59,650 nucleotides of DNA from an uncultured Lachnospiraceae bacterium (lineage in GTDB: Bacteria > Bacillota > Clostridia > Lachnospirales > Lachnospiraceae). This document shows positions 7,263 to 14,815 of the stretch, in pieces. Within the stretch, counting starts at the first letter, position 1. Each line of letters begins with the position of its first letter. The stretch lies in the NCBI GenBank assembly GCA_910588885.1, contig CAJUSQ010000006.1, positions 1 to 59,650 of the forward strand. The letters run 5' to 3'. A program made the translations under genes and the position numbers. The notes beneath the pieces are model-generated. The model was not told the DNA's origin. It worked only from the letters and a program-made list of their open reading frames with translations, and made no database searches.

Positions 7263-9089
7263 CTAGGCCAGATGATACTGTTCCATCCAGTAGTCAATCT
7301 GTAAAAGGTAGGCCATCATCTGCGGGCCGGCCATCAGCTGGCCGTACCAGGGCTTGCCGTAGTCCTTGGGGCGGTCCAGGAAGTCCAGAACCTTCTGTTT
7401 TTCCACGATTTCCAAAAGAGGAGAGGAAGGACGCTGCAGGATCCGGCGCAGACGTTCGGCTAGAAGCCGTTCATAGCCCGTATCATAAGTTTTGGGATAA
7501 GGGCTTTTTTTACGGTATAAGACCTCCTTGGGCAGATACTGTTTTCCGACCTCTACCAGCAGGCTTTTCGGGATTCCGTCGCGGCATTTCATTTCCCAGG
7601 GAATATTGAAGACGTATTCCAGAATCCGGTAATCCGCATAGGGAACCCGGGCTTCCAGCCCGCAGTACATACTGGTGCGGTCCATCCGGTTTAAAAGGGT
7701 GGCCATGAACCAGCGCACGTTGAGCCAGGAAATTTCCCTCCGGCGGGCTTCGTCGGGATCTTCGCCGTCCAGAACGGGTGTTTCGTTTATCGAGTGATCA
7801 TAAGCGGCCCGGGCATACTCTTCTATGTGGGTTTCCCGTATAAAATCCGGTCTTAGCAGGGACAGGCGGGGTTCCATATCGTAACTCCAGGGGAAATGGT
7901 TTTTGCTCCAAAGTTCTTTCCGATGGAACCAGGGGTAGCCGCCGAAAATCTCGTCGGCGCATTCGCCGGTCAAAGCCACCCGGTTGGTCTTGGCTACCAG
8001 GGAGCAGAAATACAGCATGGAGGATTCCACGTCGGCCATACAGGGCAGATCCCGGGCCAGCACCGCATCCAGCAAAAAGTCGGCCTGGGAGCGGCTGTCG
8101 CATTCCAAGAAGGTATGATTGCTTTTGATATGGGCCGTCATCTGTTCCGCAAAGGGACGGTCCAGAGAGGATTGAAAAGCATTTGGCCTGAAATTCTGCT
8201 GATTTCCCACAAAGTCAAAGGAGAAGGTGGAAAGTATCTTTCCTTCCTCCGAAAATCTGCGGGCGGCAATGGCGGATACCAGGCTGCTGTCCAGGCCCCC
8301 GGATAAAAAGGTGCATAGGGGGACGTCGGACACCAGCTGCCGGGTAACGGAATCTTCCACAAGCCAGGAAACTTTTTCCACGGTCTGTTCATAAGAATCG
8401 GTATGGGGCGTCCCGGTCAGGGACCAATAGCAGCAGTCCTTCAATCCTTCGGGAGAGATCGTAAGGTAGTGGCCCGGAAGCACTTCTTTCATATCTGCGA
8501 ATACGCCGTGGCCCGGGGTTCTGGCAGGCCCCAGCCCAAGCACCTCGCCCCAGCTTTCCCGATTCAGGCGGGGCTGGATGCCGTAGGCAAAAAGAGCTTT
8601 TGGCTCGGAGCCGAAAACCAGGGATTCCGGCGTTTCCTGATAAAACAAAGGCTTTACGCCCAGATGGTCCCGTACCAGAAATAGAACATCAGTTCTGGAG
8701 TCGTAGATGGAAATCGCGAAAATTCCGTTCAGCTCTGCAAAAAAATCTGTTCCGTAAGCCAGATAGCCGTTTAGAATAATCTCCGTATCGCAGGTGGTTT
8801 CAAAAGGGAGGGAGGACCCGGAAAGCTTCCTGCGCAGATCCGTTCCGTTGTAAAGTTCCCCGTTATAGGAAATGACGCAGCCCATCCGGCTCATTGGCTG
8901 TGTGCCATGCAAAGGATCTATGATCGCCAGGCGGGTATGGGAAAGGCCGCAGTGGGCCGACAGCCACAGGCCATTGTCGTTTGGCCCCCGCCGCAGCAGA
9001 CTGTCCCGCATTTTATGCAGGCGCAGGCAAAAGGATGCGTCCTGGGTGTAATCAAAATTCGTCTGGTAAAATCCGGCAATACCGCACAT
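7263..9089 (-). CDS. asnB: asparagine synthase (glutamine-hydrolysing)
   Basis: A 608-residue two-domain enzyme. The N-terminal glutaminase has the required Met-Cys2 (MCGIAGFY) and YNGELYNG. The C-terminal ATP-pyrophosphatase domain has the loop SGGLDSSLVSA. It converts aspartate, glutamine and ATP to asparagine. The length matches the long Bacillus AsnB/AsnO type. AGGAGG lies 6 bases before the start codon. It is the last gene of a minus-strand run, 27 bases after dpaB, and so is probably co-transcribed with the dipicolinate genes. This suggests a sporulation-linked role like AsnO of Bacillus, which is an inference from context. Confidence 0.93.
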   Translation of the reverse strand: MCGIAGFYQTNFDYTQDASFCLRLHKMRDSLLRRGPNDNGLWLSAHCGLSHTRLAIIDPLHGTQPMSRMGCVISYNGELYNGTDLRRKLSGSSLPFETTCDTEIILNGYLAYGTDFFAELNGIFAISIYDSRTDVLFLVRDHLGVKPLFYQETPESLVFGSEPKALFAYGIQPRLNRESWGEVLGLGPARTPGHGVFADMKEVLPGHYLTISPEGLKDCCYWSLTGTPHTDSYEQTVEKVSWLVEDSVTRQLVSDVPLCTFLSGGLDSSLVSAIAARRFSEEGKILSTFSFDFVGNQQNFRPNAFQSSLDRPFAEQMTAHIKSNHTFLECDSRSQADFLLDAVLARDLPCMADVESSMLYFCSLVAKTNRVALTGECADEIFGGYPWFHRKELWSKNHFPWSYDMEPRLSLLRPDFIRETHIEEYARAAYDHSINETPVLDGEDPDEARRREISWLNVRWFMATLLNRMDRTSMYCGLEARVPYADYRILEYVFNIPWEMKCRDGIPKSLLVEVGKQYLPKEVLYRKKSPYPKTYDTGYERLLAERLRRILQRPSSPLLEIVEKQKVLDFLDRPKDYGKPWYGQLMAGPQMMAYLLQIDYWMEQYHLA

Positions 9090-9116
9090 AAGAAGCCTCC
9101 TAGGTTTATTTAAAAT

Positions 9117-9728
9117 TTAAGATATTTTCGTGGTTTCCAAATGACTGACAATCACGGGCTGGATCTGGCTGCCCGAAAGGGCCAGGGAAATTGTTTCCGG
9201 CAGCAGGTTTACATGGGCGACCATGGAATTTGGTTTGGCCTTGTAATTATCCTGGCCGAAGGGGACGAAGTAAATGTTTTTGGTGTTCAGAAGAATCCCG
9301 ATATTTTTCAGATTCATGCCCAGGGCGTCGTTGGTGGAAAGGGAGATCACCAAGGGTTTGTTGTTTCTAAGATGGGATTTTGCAGCCATCAGCACCGGAG
9401 TATCCGAGATTCCGTTTGCCAGCTTGGACAAGGTATTCCCGGTGCAGGGGGCAATGACCAGAATGTCCAGCATGGCTTTTGGGCCGATGGGCTCCGCTCC
9501 GGGGATGGTGAGGATCGGTTCGTTTCCGGTAAGGGCCCTGGCCTGCTCCAGGAAATCATGGCTGTTTCCGAACCGGGTATCAATGGAGGAAGCATGCTCC
9601 GAGAAAATGGGATAGAGGCTGGCTCCGGTTTCGGCCAAGTCCTTTAGGGCTTCAAAAATTTTGGCGTAGGTGCAGAAGGAACCGGTAAAAGCGATTCCGA
9701 TTTTTTTATTCTGAAAATCATAGTCCAT
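9117..9728 (-). CDS. dpaB: dipicolinate synthase subunit B
   Basis: A 203-residue flavoprotein-like subunit (SpoVFB) that works with DpaA to oxidise dihydrodipicolinate to dipicolinic acid in the mother cell. The N-terminal IGIAFTGSFCTY and the LVIAPCTGNTLSKLANGI stretch are typical of the DpaB/PPC-decarboxylase-like flavoprotein fold. The start ATG overlaps the dpaA stop by 11 bases, with AAAGGATG upstream, so translational coupling is likely. Confidence 0.93.
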   Translation of the reverse strand: MDYDFQNKKIGIAFTGSFCTYAKIFEALKDLAETGASLYPIFSEHASSIDTRFGNSHDFLEQARALTGNEPILTIPGAEPIGPKAMLDILVIAPCTGNTLSKLANGISDTPVLMAAKSHLRNNKPLVISLSTNDALGMNLKNIGILLNTKNIYFVPFGQDNYKAKPNSMVAHVNLLPETISLALSGSQIQPVIVSHLETTKIS

Positions 9729-10590
9729 ATGACAACATCCTTTCTATTATGACTTTTCCAAGAAATTCCCCTGCTGTCCGGGGCATGGTTTTCCCGGGAA
9801 TGCCCGGACAGCGTACCAGCTTTCGGCCGGTATGTTCCAAATCAAATCCGAAGGGAGCGGATGCAATGTCAAACAGGACACAATGCTCCGGCAGCTTTGC
9901 GATATCCTGCCGGGACAGAAGCCGGGCCGGAATTGTGTTAAAAACCAGGTCAAAATCCATCGAAAGGGCGGGAAGCTCCGGCTCTGTCAAAGTCCGGATC
10001 GGGGCTTCTGCCAGCGCCCGGGCTTCAGGGTCCCGATCCAATATCGTAAAGGAAAGATTCAGCTTTGTGAAAAGTTTCACAATTTCCTGGCCGCAGCGGC
10101 CATGGCCCAGCAGCAGGGCCTTTTTTCCGTTCAGAGAAAAGGGCGTTTCGGAAATAACGGAAGCCAGCAGGCCCTCCGCCGTGAAAGCGGCATTTGCCCG
10201 GGCCAGCTTCGGGGAATCCTGAAAATCCCAAACAAGGATTCCGGACTTTTGGCAAAAGGAGGTAAGGGCCTTTGGAATGCCGAAGCCCAGAAGGATCTGC
10301 CCCGGCCGCAGCGCATCCTTTAAAGAATCCAGGGAAAGCCGTCCTCTGGCTTCTGCTGTTTCCTGATACAGGTGGCTTCCGTCCTTTGAAAAAGGGACGG
10401 GGCCGATGACCAGCCGGGATTCTGACAATGCCTCCTGCAGGCTTTGGGCCTGGGAGGGTCCGCCCGCGGTGGAAAAAGGAAAAGGCACGGTGCCGAAACA
10501 ATTCACATCATGCCCCAGGGTATACATATATTCAGCCAGATAGCACTGGCGCAAATCTCCGCCTAATACAGCCATTGAAGTATAAAACAT
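9718..10590 (-). CDS. dpaA: dipicolinate synthase subunit A
   Basis: A 290-residue NAD(P)-binding subunit (SpoVFA). Residues around 150-165 contain the Rossmann motif LLGHGRCGQEIVK, and the N-terminus has AVLGGDLRQ. It produces dipicolinate, which accumulates with calcium in the spore core. The frame also has a TTG start at 10605, but TTTGGAG lies 9 bases before ATG 10590, so ATG is preferred. Its presence implies a spore former. The promoter is at 10625-10652. Confidence 0.92.
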   Translation of the reverse strand: MFYTSMAVLGGDLRQCYLAEYMYTLGHDVNCFGTVPFPFSTAGGPSQAQSLQEALSESRLVIGPVPFSKDGSHLYQETAEARGRLSLDSLKDALRPGQILLGFGIPKALTSFCQKSGILVWDFQDSPKLARANAAFTAEGLLASVISETPFSLNGKKALLLGHGRCGQEIVKLFTKLNLSFTILDRDPEARALAEAPIRTLTEPELPALSMDFDLVFNTIPARLLSRQDIAKLPEHCVLFDIASAPFGFDLEHTGRKLVRCPGIPGKTMPRTAGEFLGKVIIERMLSYGL

Positions 10591-10624
10591 TGCAGTCTGC
10601 TCCAAAAAGAATTTGCATTCAAGA

Positions 10625-10652
10625 TAATATATTCGGCTTTTTCCAAAATGTG
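10625..10652 (-). promoter_or_regulatory. SigK-like promoter for dpaA-dpaB-asnB
   Basis: Read on the minus strand: CAC, 16 bases, then AATATATTA. This agrees with the SigK pattern AC-N16/17-CATAnnnTA except for one base. It lies 35 bases before the dpaA start. In Bacillus the homologous operon is under SigK, which fits. Confidence 0.5.
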
Positions 10653-10665
10653 CATGAAAAAACAG

Positions 10666-10694
10666 TTGACATGCTCGCTGCTCTGGGTGAAAAT
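10666..10694 (+). promoter_or_regulatory. weak SigA-type promoter for the acyltransferase cassette
   Basis: A perfect TTGACA (10666-10671) with a 17-base spacer to GAAAAT (10689-10694), a 4/6 match. It would be divergent from the dpa promoter and lies about 90 bases before the gene at 10782. Confidence 0.35.
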
Positions 10695-10781
10695 AGAGAT
10701 ATTCCCATTTTTATAGATGGAAGCTAAAAGGGAATGCCGGATTCCGTTTCCGGAGAATTGGATGATATTGAGGGGAAAAGC

Positions 10782-12068
10782 ATGTCGAGAAGAGAGAGTG
10801 AAATCAAGTGGGATAAGCTGGATAATACCGCGCATTTGTTCCCAGTGATTGCCGGTGAGAGCATGAGCAATGTCTACCGCATTTCCGTGACATTAAAGGA
10901 GAAGATAAAGCCGGGATATCTGCAGGAAGCGCTGGATAAGACGCTGCCCTGGTTTGATGTGTTCCGGGTGCGCCTGCGGAAAGGGATTTTCTGGTATTAT
11001 TTTGAGGACAATAAAAAGCCCGCGCCCCGGGTCACCGAGGAGAATACGTATCCGAACCAGTTTATTGTGCCGAATAAAAACAACAATTATCTGTTCCGGG
11101 TCAGCTACTACCGGAACCGGATCAATTTGGAAGTATTCCATGTACTGACAGACGGGATGGGCGGCATTAATTTCCTGCGGGAGCTGACCTATCAGTATCT
11201 GCGGATTGCGTATCCCGAGCTGCTGGAGAAAGTGCCGGATACCCTGTGCAGCGATACTTCCCTGAATAAAGAGGATAGTTTTGTAAAAAATTATAAAAAA
11301 AGCCATGCCAAGGGCTATAAGACCAAGCGGGCCTATCTGATCAAAGGGGAGAGATTAAAGCCCCTGGAGCTTGGGATCATCCATGGCTATCTGCCGGTCG
11401 GGCAGCTGAAGGATGCCGGGAAGAAATACGGCCTGTCCATCAATGAATATCTGGTGGCTGTTTTTTTCTGGAGTGTGTATGAAGAATGCCTGCACGGCGG
11501 CGTTTCAAAGCAGCCGGTCAGCGTGGCGGTCCCGGTGAACCTGCGCCCTTATTACAATTCCATTACCACCAAGAATTTTTTTGTCATGGTATCTGCGGTG
11601 TTTGAACCGGACAAGGAAGGCTATACCTTTCCGGAGATTGCGGAAATAACGGCAAAAAGCCTTCGAAGCCAGATCAATCCGGAACATTTGGAACATTTGT
11701 TCGCATACAATGTTTCCAATGAAAAGAACCTGATGCTGCGGGCCGTACCGCTGTTTGTGAAAAATATCGCAATCAAATCCGTGTACCGTACCTCGGCCCT
11801 GGCCAATACCTCCACAATTACCAATATCGGAAATATCGGGATTCGGGAGGAGTACCGGCCCTATATTGAGAAATTCCATGCTTTTTTGTCCATGTCCAAA
11901 GGACAGGGCATCAAAGGCTGTATCTGTTCCTATGGTGATACCCTGGTATTCACCTTCAGCTCCACCCTGACGGATGTTTCGGTGCAGCGGGGCTTTTTCC
12001 GGAAGCTGGCGGCGGAGGGTGTACAGGTAGAGATTGAAACAAACGGAGTATATGATGAAAAGATGTAG
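10782..12068 (+). CDS. condensation-domain / alcohol acetyltransferase-like protein
   Basis: A 428-residue soluble protein with the fold signature of CoA-dependent acyltransferases and NRPS condensation domains. The catalytic-type motif His120-x3-Asp124-Gly (HVLTDGMGG) sits at the usual distance from the N-terminus. A second-half stretch SVAVPVNLRPY resembles the DFG-region strand of that fold. It probably transfers an acyl group to an alcohol or amine; the substrate is unknown. ATG 10782 is preferred over 10734 because GAGGGG precedes it. The next gene starts inside its 3' end. The three-gene cassette has no carrier protein or adenylation domain, so classical peptide synthesis is unlikely. 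Confidence 0.75.
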   Translation: MSRRESEIKWDKLDNTAHLFPVIAGESMSNVYRISVTLKEKIKPGYLQEALDKTLPWFDVFRVRLRKGIFWYYFEDNKKPAPRVTEENTYPNQFIVPNKNNNYLFRVSYYRNRINLEVFHVLTDGMGGINFLRELTYQYLRIAYPELLEKVPDTLCSDTSLNKEDSFVKNYKKSHAKGYKTKRAYLIKGERLKPLELGIIHGYLPVGQLKDAGKKYGLSINEYLVAVFFWSVYEECLHGGVSKQPVSVAVPVNLRPYYNSITTKNFFVMVSAVFEPDKEGYTFPEIAEITAKSLRSQINPEHLEHLFAYNVSNEKNLMLRAVPLFVKNIAIKSVYRTSALANTSTITNIGNIGIREEYRPYIEKFHAFLSMSKGQGIKGCICSYGDTLVFTFSSTLTDVSVQRGFFRKLAAEGVQVEIETNGVYDEKM

Positions 12069-12762
12069 AAACTGCCATGTGACGATATTGGATTCCACAC
12101 TGGTATGCCCCCTGTGCCATAGTGTATTGGAAGGGGTGAAGATGCCGCCGGAGCAGCCCTACGGTGGGGAAGAAACGAAACGGTCGGAGCGGCCGGGGAT
12201 GTATCCGGATGTGAAGGCTGCGGCCCGGAAGCTGAACTTTGTGGTACAGCTTTATACGTTTTTGGCGATCGTGATAGAAGCGGGGCTGATTGTAATTAAT
12301 TATATGACTTTCCGGCATATCTGGTGGTCCGCAATCAGCGGCGTGGCCATCTTGTATTTTTATATTACGTTGCGGTATTCCATCCAGAAAAACAGCGGTT
12401 ATCTCCGGATTATTTTGACCCAGATCATCTGCGGCGCACTATTGGCAATCGTGGTGGACTGGATCATCGGTTACCGGGGATGGGCCGTGAATTTTGTGGT
12501 TCCAAGCGCTATTTTGCTGATTGATTTAGCGGTGGGAATTTTGATGCTGGTGAATCAGACCAACTGGCAGAGCTATATTCTGCTGCAGCTCTTGACCGTG
12601 ATTTTCAGTATTACGGTGTTGATACTATGGAAAACCGGAGTCATCGTCTATCCGGTAGTTGCATTTATTGCCGCCGCCGTGTCCTTTGTGATGTTTGCCG
12701 GGACTTTGATTTTCGGCGACCGGCGGGCGAAAAACGAGCTGAAGCGGCGGTTTCATGTGTGA
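12055..12762 (+). CDS. zinc-ribbon membrane protein, DUF6320-like
   Basis: A 235-residue protein with an N-terminal zinc ribbon (CRNCHVTI, then CPLCHSVL; two CxxC knuckles) followed by six or so predicted membrane helices from about residue 60 to 225. I associate this architecture with DUF6320. Its function is unknown. It overlaps the end of the preceding gene by 14 bases, and GGAG lies at the right distance for ATG 12055 (ATG 12052 is too close). The tight coupling with an acyltransferase-like and an esterase-like gene suggests work on a lipid or membrane-bound ester. Confidence 0.7.
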   Translation: MKRCRNCHVTILDSTLVCPLCHSVLEGVKMPPEQPYGGEETKRSERPGMYPDVKAAARKLNFVVQLYTFLAIVIEAGLIVINYMTFRHIWWSAISGVAILYFYITLRYSIQKNSGYLRIILTQIICGALLAIVVDWIIGYRGWAVNFVVPSAILLIDLAVGILMLVNQTNWQSYILLQLLTVIFSITVLILWKTGVIVYPVVAFIAAAVSFVMFAGTLIFGDRRAKNELKRRFHV

Positions 12763-12788
12763 TGGAAAATACGGAGGAATGACGGGAA

Positions 12789-13775
12789 ATGCCAATGGTA
12801 AAAAAGGGAATGATGCGTAAGAAAGTAACCGGAAAAAAGAAAAAAGAGATGGAAAGCAGTATCCGCGGAATGGTGCTGCGTCAGATGATTGCCCATGTGA
12901 CGGCGGACCACCATATCGGGCAGAAAATAAAATCCGGGGAGCTGCGGAAGAACCTGACGGAGCCGAAATGGAAATGTCCCAAAATCTTCCGAATGGAAGA
13001 AATCCAAATGCCGGAGTTTTCCATGGAGCTTTTGTCACCCCGGGAAGGGGCCAGGGAAGATGAAATTCTCCTGCAGCTTCACGGCGGCGGCTATATCGGC
13101 GCCATGCGGAATGCGTACCGGACTTTTGCCGGGCTTTACAGCGAAGCGGGAAAGGGCCTTAAGGTGCTTACGATTGATTACCGTGTGGCGCCGGAGCATC
13201 CTTATCCGGCTGCGCTTTTAGACGCATTGGCAGCTTTTGACTGGCTTTTGTCCCGGGGATATACGGAAGAGCAGATCATCGTGGCGGGAGATTCCGCCGG
13301 AGGAGGACTGGCTCTGGGGCTGTGTATGTATTTGAAGGACATCGGCCGTCCGCTGCCCGCCGGGATCATAGCCATGTCCCCCTGGACGGATTTGACTGCC
13401 AGCGGCCCTTCCTATGTGGAGAATTATGAGAAGGACCCGTTGTTTGGAAACACCCGGGACAGCCTGATTTATAATAAGGATTATGTAGGGGACAACGATC
13501 CAAGAAATCCCTATATTTCCCCGTTGTTTGGAAATTTCGAAGGCTTCCCGCCCATGCTTTTGCAGGTAGGTTCCGTGGAAATGCTGTTAAGTGATTCCGT
13601 GTCGGTGGCAGAGAAAGCGAAAGCCGCAGGGGGAAAAGTGAAGCTTTCCGTATATGAAGGCATGTTTCATATTTTTCAGATGGCCATGAAGCTGATGCCC
13701 GAATCCCGAGCCGCCTGGGCAGAGATCGGACGTTTTTTAAAGGTCTGCCGTTACACCCAGCGGAATGAACCATAG
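12789..13775 (+). CDS. alpha/beta hydrolase, HSL-type esterase
   Basis: A 328-residue hydrolase of the hormone-sensitive-lipase group. The oxyanion motif HGGG is at 98-101 and the nucleophile elbow GDSAGG has Ser169. A late Asp and His (near GSVEM and FHIFQM) complete the likely triad. A basic N-terminal segment precedes the fold and may touch membrane. It should cleave short-chain esters or deacylate a small molecule. It is the last gene of the cassette beginning at 10782 and is followed by a terminator. GGAGG lies 12 bases before the start, slightly long. Confidence 0.85.
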   Translation: MPMVKKGMMRKKVTGKKKKEMESSIRGMVLRQMIAHVTADHHIGQKIKSGELRKNLTEPKWKCPKIFRMEEIQMPEFSMELLSPREGAREDEILLQLHGGGYIGAMRNAYRTFAGLYSEAGKGLKVLTIDYRVAPEHPYPAALLDALAAFDWLLSRGYTEEQIIVAGDSAGGGLALGLCMYLKDIGRPLPAGIIAMSPWTDLTASGPSYVENYEKDPLFGNTRDSLIYNKDYVGDNDPRNPYISPLFGNFEGFPPMLLQVGSVEMLLSDSVSVAEKAKAAGGKVKLSVYEGMFHIFQMAMKLMPESRAAWAEIGRFLKVCRYTQRNEP

Positions 13776-13813
13776 GATCCGGAAGGGCTGTCCGGGATCG
13801 GTTTGTTTTTTCC
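13776..13813 (+). terminator. intrinsic terminator after the esterase
   Basis: GATCC-GGA pairs with TCCGGGATC across a short loop (one bulged base), followed by GGTTTGTTTTTT. Confidence 0.7.
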
Positions 13814-13867
13814 CTGTATTTTATCCTCCCCCCCTTTTTCCCCTTGTTTAAATTGTAAAAGGAAAGA

Positions 13868-13905
13868 TTGTAATTATGGCTTTTCTGTGGTAAACTGGAT
13901 ACAAT
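13868..13905 (+). promoter_or_regulatory. possible promoter of the coiled-coil repeat gene
   Basis: TTGTAA (13868-13873), a 17-base spacer, and TAAACT (13891-13896) preceded by TGG. An alternative -10, TACAAT, lies at 13900-13905. Neither is a strong match. Confidence 0.35.
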
Positions 13906-13955
13906 TACGAAAGAGAAGAAATCTGAAGTAAAAGCAAGGAGAAGGGAGGGATTAT

Positions 13956-14588
13956 ATGCTGGAACAAAGAGATTTGGATATTTTGAGGGGGATGATGGAG
14001 TCAGTCATGGATACACGGCTGACGAGTGCGAAAGAAGAGATTCTGGAAGTCATGGACAGGCGTCTGGCCGAGACCGAAGAGCGGATCCTAGGAAAAGTGG
14101 ACGTACGCTTAGCCGAGACGGAAGAGCGAATCTTAGGAAAAGTAGATGTGCGTCTGGCCGAGACGAAGGAAGAGATTCTGGGAGTTATGGACGTACGTTT
14201 AACCGAGACGGAAGAACGGATCTTAGGAAAAGTGGACGTACGCTTAGCCGAGACGGAAGAACGGATCTTAGGAAAAGTGGACGTACGCTTAGCCGAGACA
14301 GAAGAACGGATCTTAGGAAAAGTAGACATGCGCCTGTCCGAAACGAAAGAAGAAATCCTGGAAGTTATGGATGAGCGTTTGACATCTTCTGAAAATCTTG
14401 TGCTGGAAGAAGTGGAGCGTACCAGGAATATTTTGGAGGACAAAGTGAATAAGGTCCAACAAAATATGGATGAAATCAGCCAATATTACCGGATTACGAA
14501 GTTGGAAAACGATAATACGGCTTTGATTTTGAAATCGGTGCAGGAACTGACAAAGCGCGTTGAGGCATTGGAACAGAAGATCGCATAG
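13956..14588 (+). CDS. 15-residue-repeat coiled-coil protein
   Basis: A 210-residue, highly charged, soluble protein without signal peptide or membrane helix. Residues 18-152 are nine consecutive 15-residue units of the form VDVRLAETEERILGK. A non-repeated coiled coil (residues 153-210, ending in LTKRVEALEQKIA) follows. A 15-residue (15/4) period predicts a right-handed coiled coil, as in the YadA stalk, rather than the usual heptad. There is no Cys, and hydrophobics fall at V/M1, L6, I12 and L13. AAGGGAGG precedes ATG 13956. Single gene between two terminators; function unknown. A role as spacer or oligomeric scaffold is inference only. Confidence 0.75.
   Translation: MLEQRDLDILRGMMESVMDTRLTSAKEEILEVMDRRLAETEERILGKVDVRLAETEERILGKVDVRLAETKEEILGVMDVRLTETEERILGKVDVRLAETEERILGKVDVRLAETEERILGKVDMRLSETKEEILEVMDERLTSSENLVLEEVERTRNILEDKVNKVQQNMDEISQYYRITKLENDNTALILKSVQELTKRVEALEQKIA
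14007..14411 (+). repeat. 45-bp in-frame tandem repeat, nine units
   Basis: Nine 45-bp units encode (V/M)D(V/T/R/M/E)RL(A/T/S)-type repeats. Units 2, 3, 5, 6 and 7 are nearly identical at DNA level (for example several copies of GGAAAAGTGGACGTACGC), which indicates recent expansion. Units 1, 4, 8 and 9 are more diverged, and the 4/8 type carries KEEIL instead of EERIL. Confidence 0.9.
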
Positions 14589-14612
14589 GTATACTGCCAA
14601 AAGGGTTGTTTT

Positions 14613-14665
14613 GCAAAAAGAGGAGCATTCCTAAAACCGGAAGGGCTTCTCTTTTTGCTGTTTTT
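14613..14665 (+). terminator. intrinsic terminator after the coiled-coil gene
   Basis: GCAAAAAGAGGAGC (14613-14626) pairs with GCTTCTCTTTTTGC (14645-14658) with one G-T pair, followed by TGTTTTT. Confidence 0.8.
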
Positions 14666-14740
14666 AGCGAAGGAACAGGGTGTTTTTATCTGCAAAGGAA
14701 GCTGTTTTTTGAAAATCTAATGTCAAAATGTCATAGAAGC

Positions 14741-14769
14741 TTGCCCAAATCGACGGGATATGGTATAAT
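14741..14769 (+). promoter_or_regulatory. SigA-type extended -10 promoter of oppA
   Basis: TTGCCC (14741-14746), a 17-base spacer, TATAAT (14764-14769) preceded by TGG. Confidence 0.75.
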
Positions 14770-14815
14770 TCTGTCGTGAATTATTTATATAATATTTTTA
14801 AGGAGGAACGAATTT

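Noticed and set aside
14007..14411. Regular 45-bp spacing considered as a CRISPR-like array
   Set aside because: No alternation of constant repeat and unique spacer; every base is part of the in-frame protein repeat.
13952..14443. Long open frame on the minus strand opposite the 45-bp repeats, encoding Ser/Arg-rich repeats
   Set aside because: It is a by-product of the repeated codons on the plus strand. It has no ribosome site, and the plus-strand frame has one and plausible protein character.
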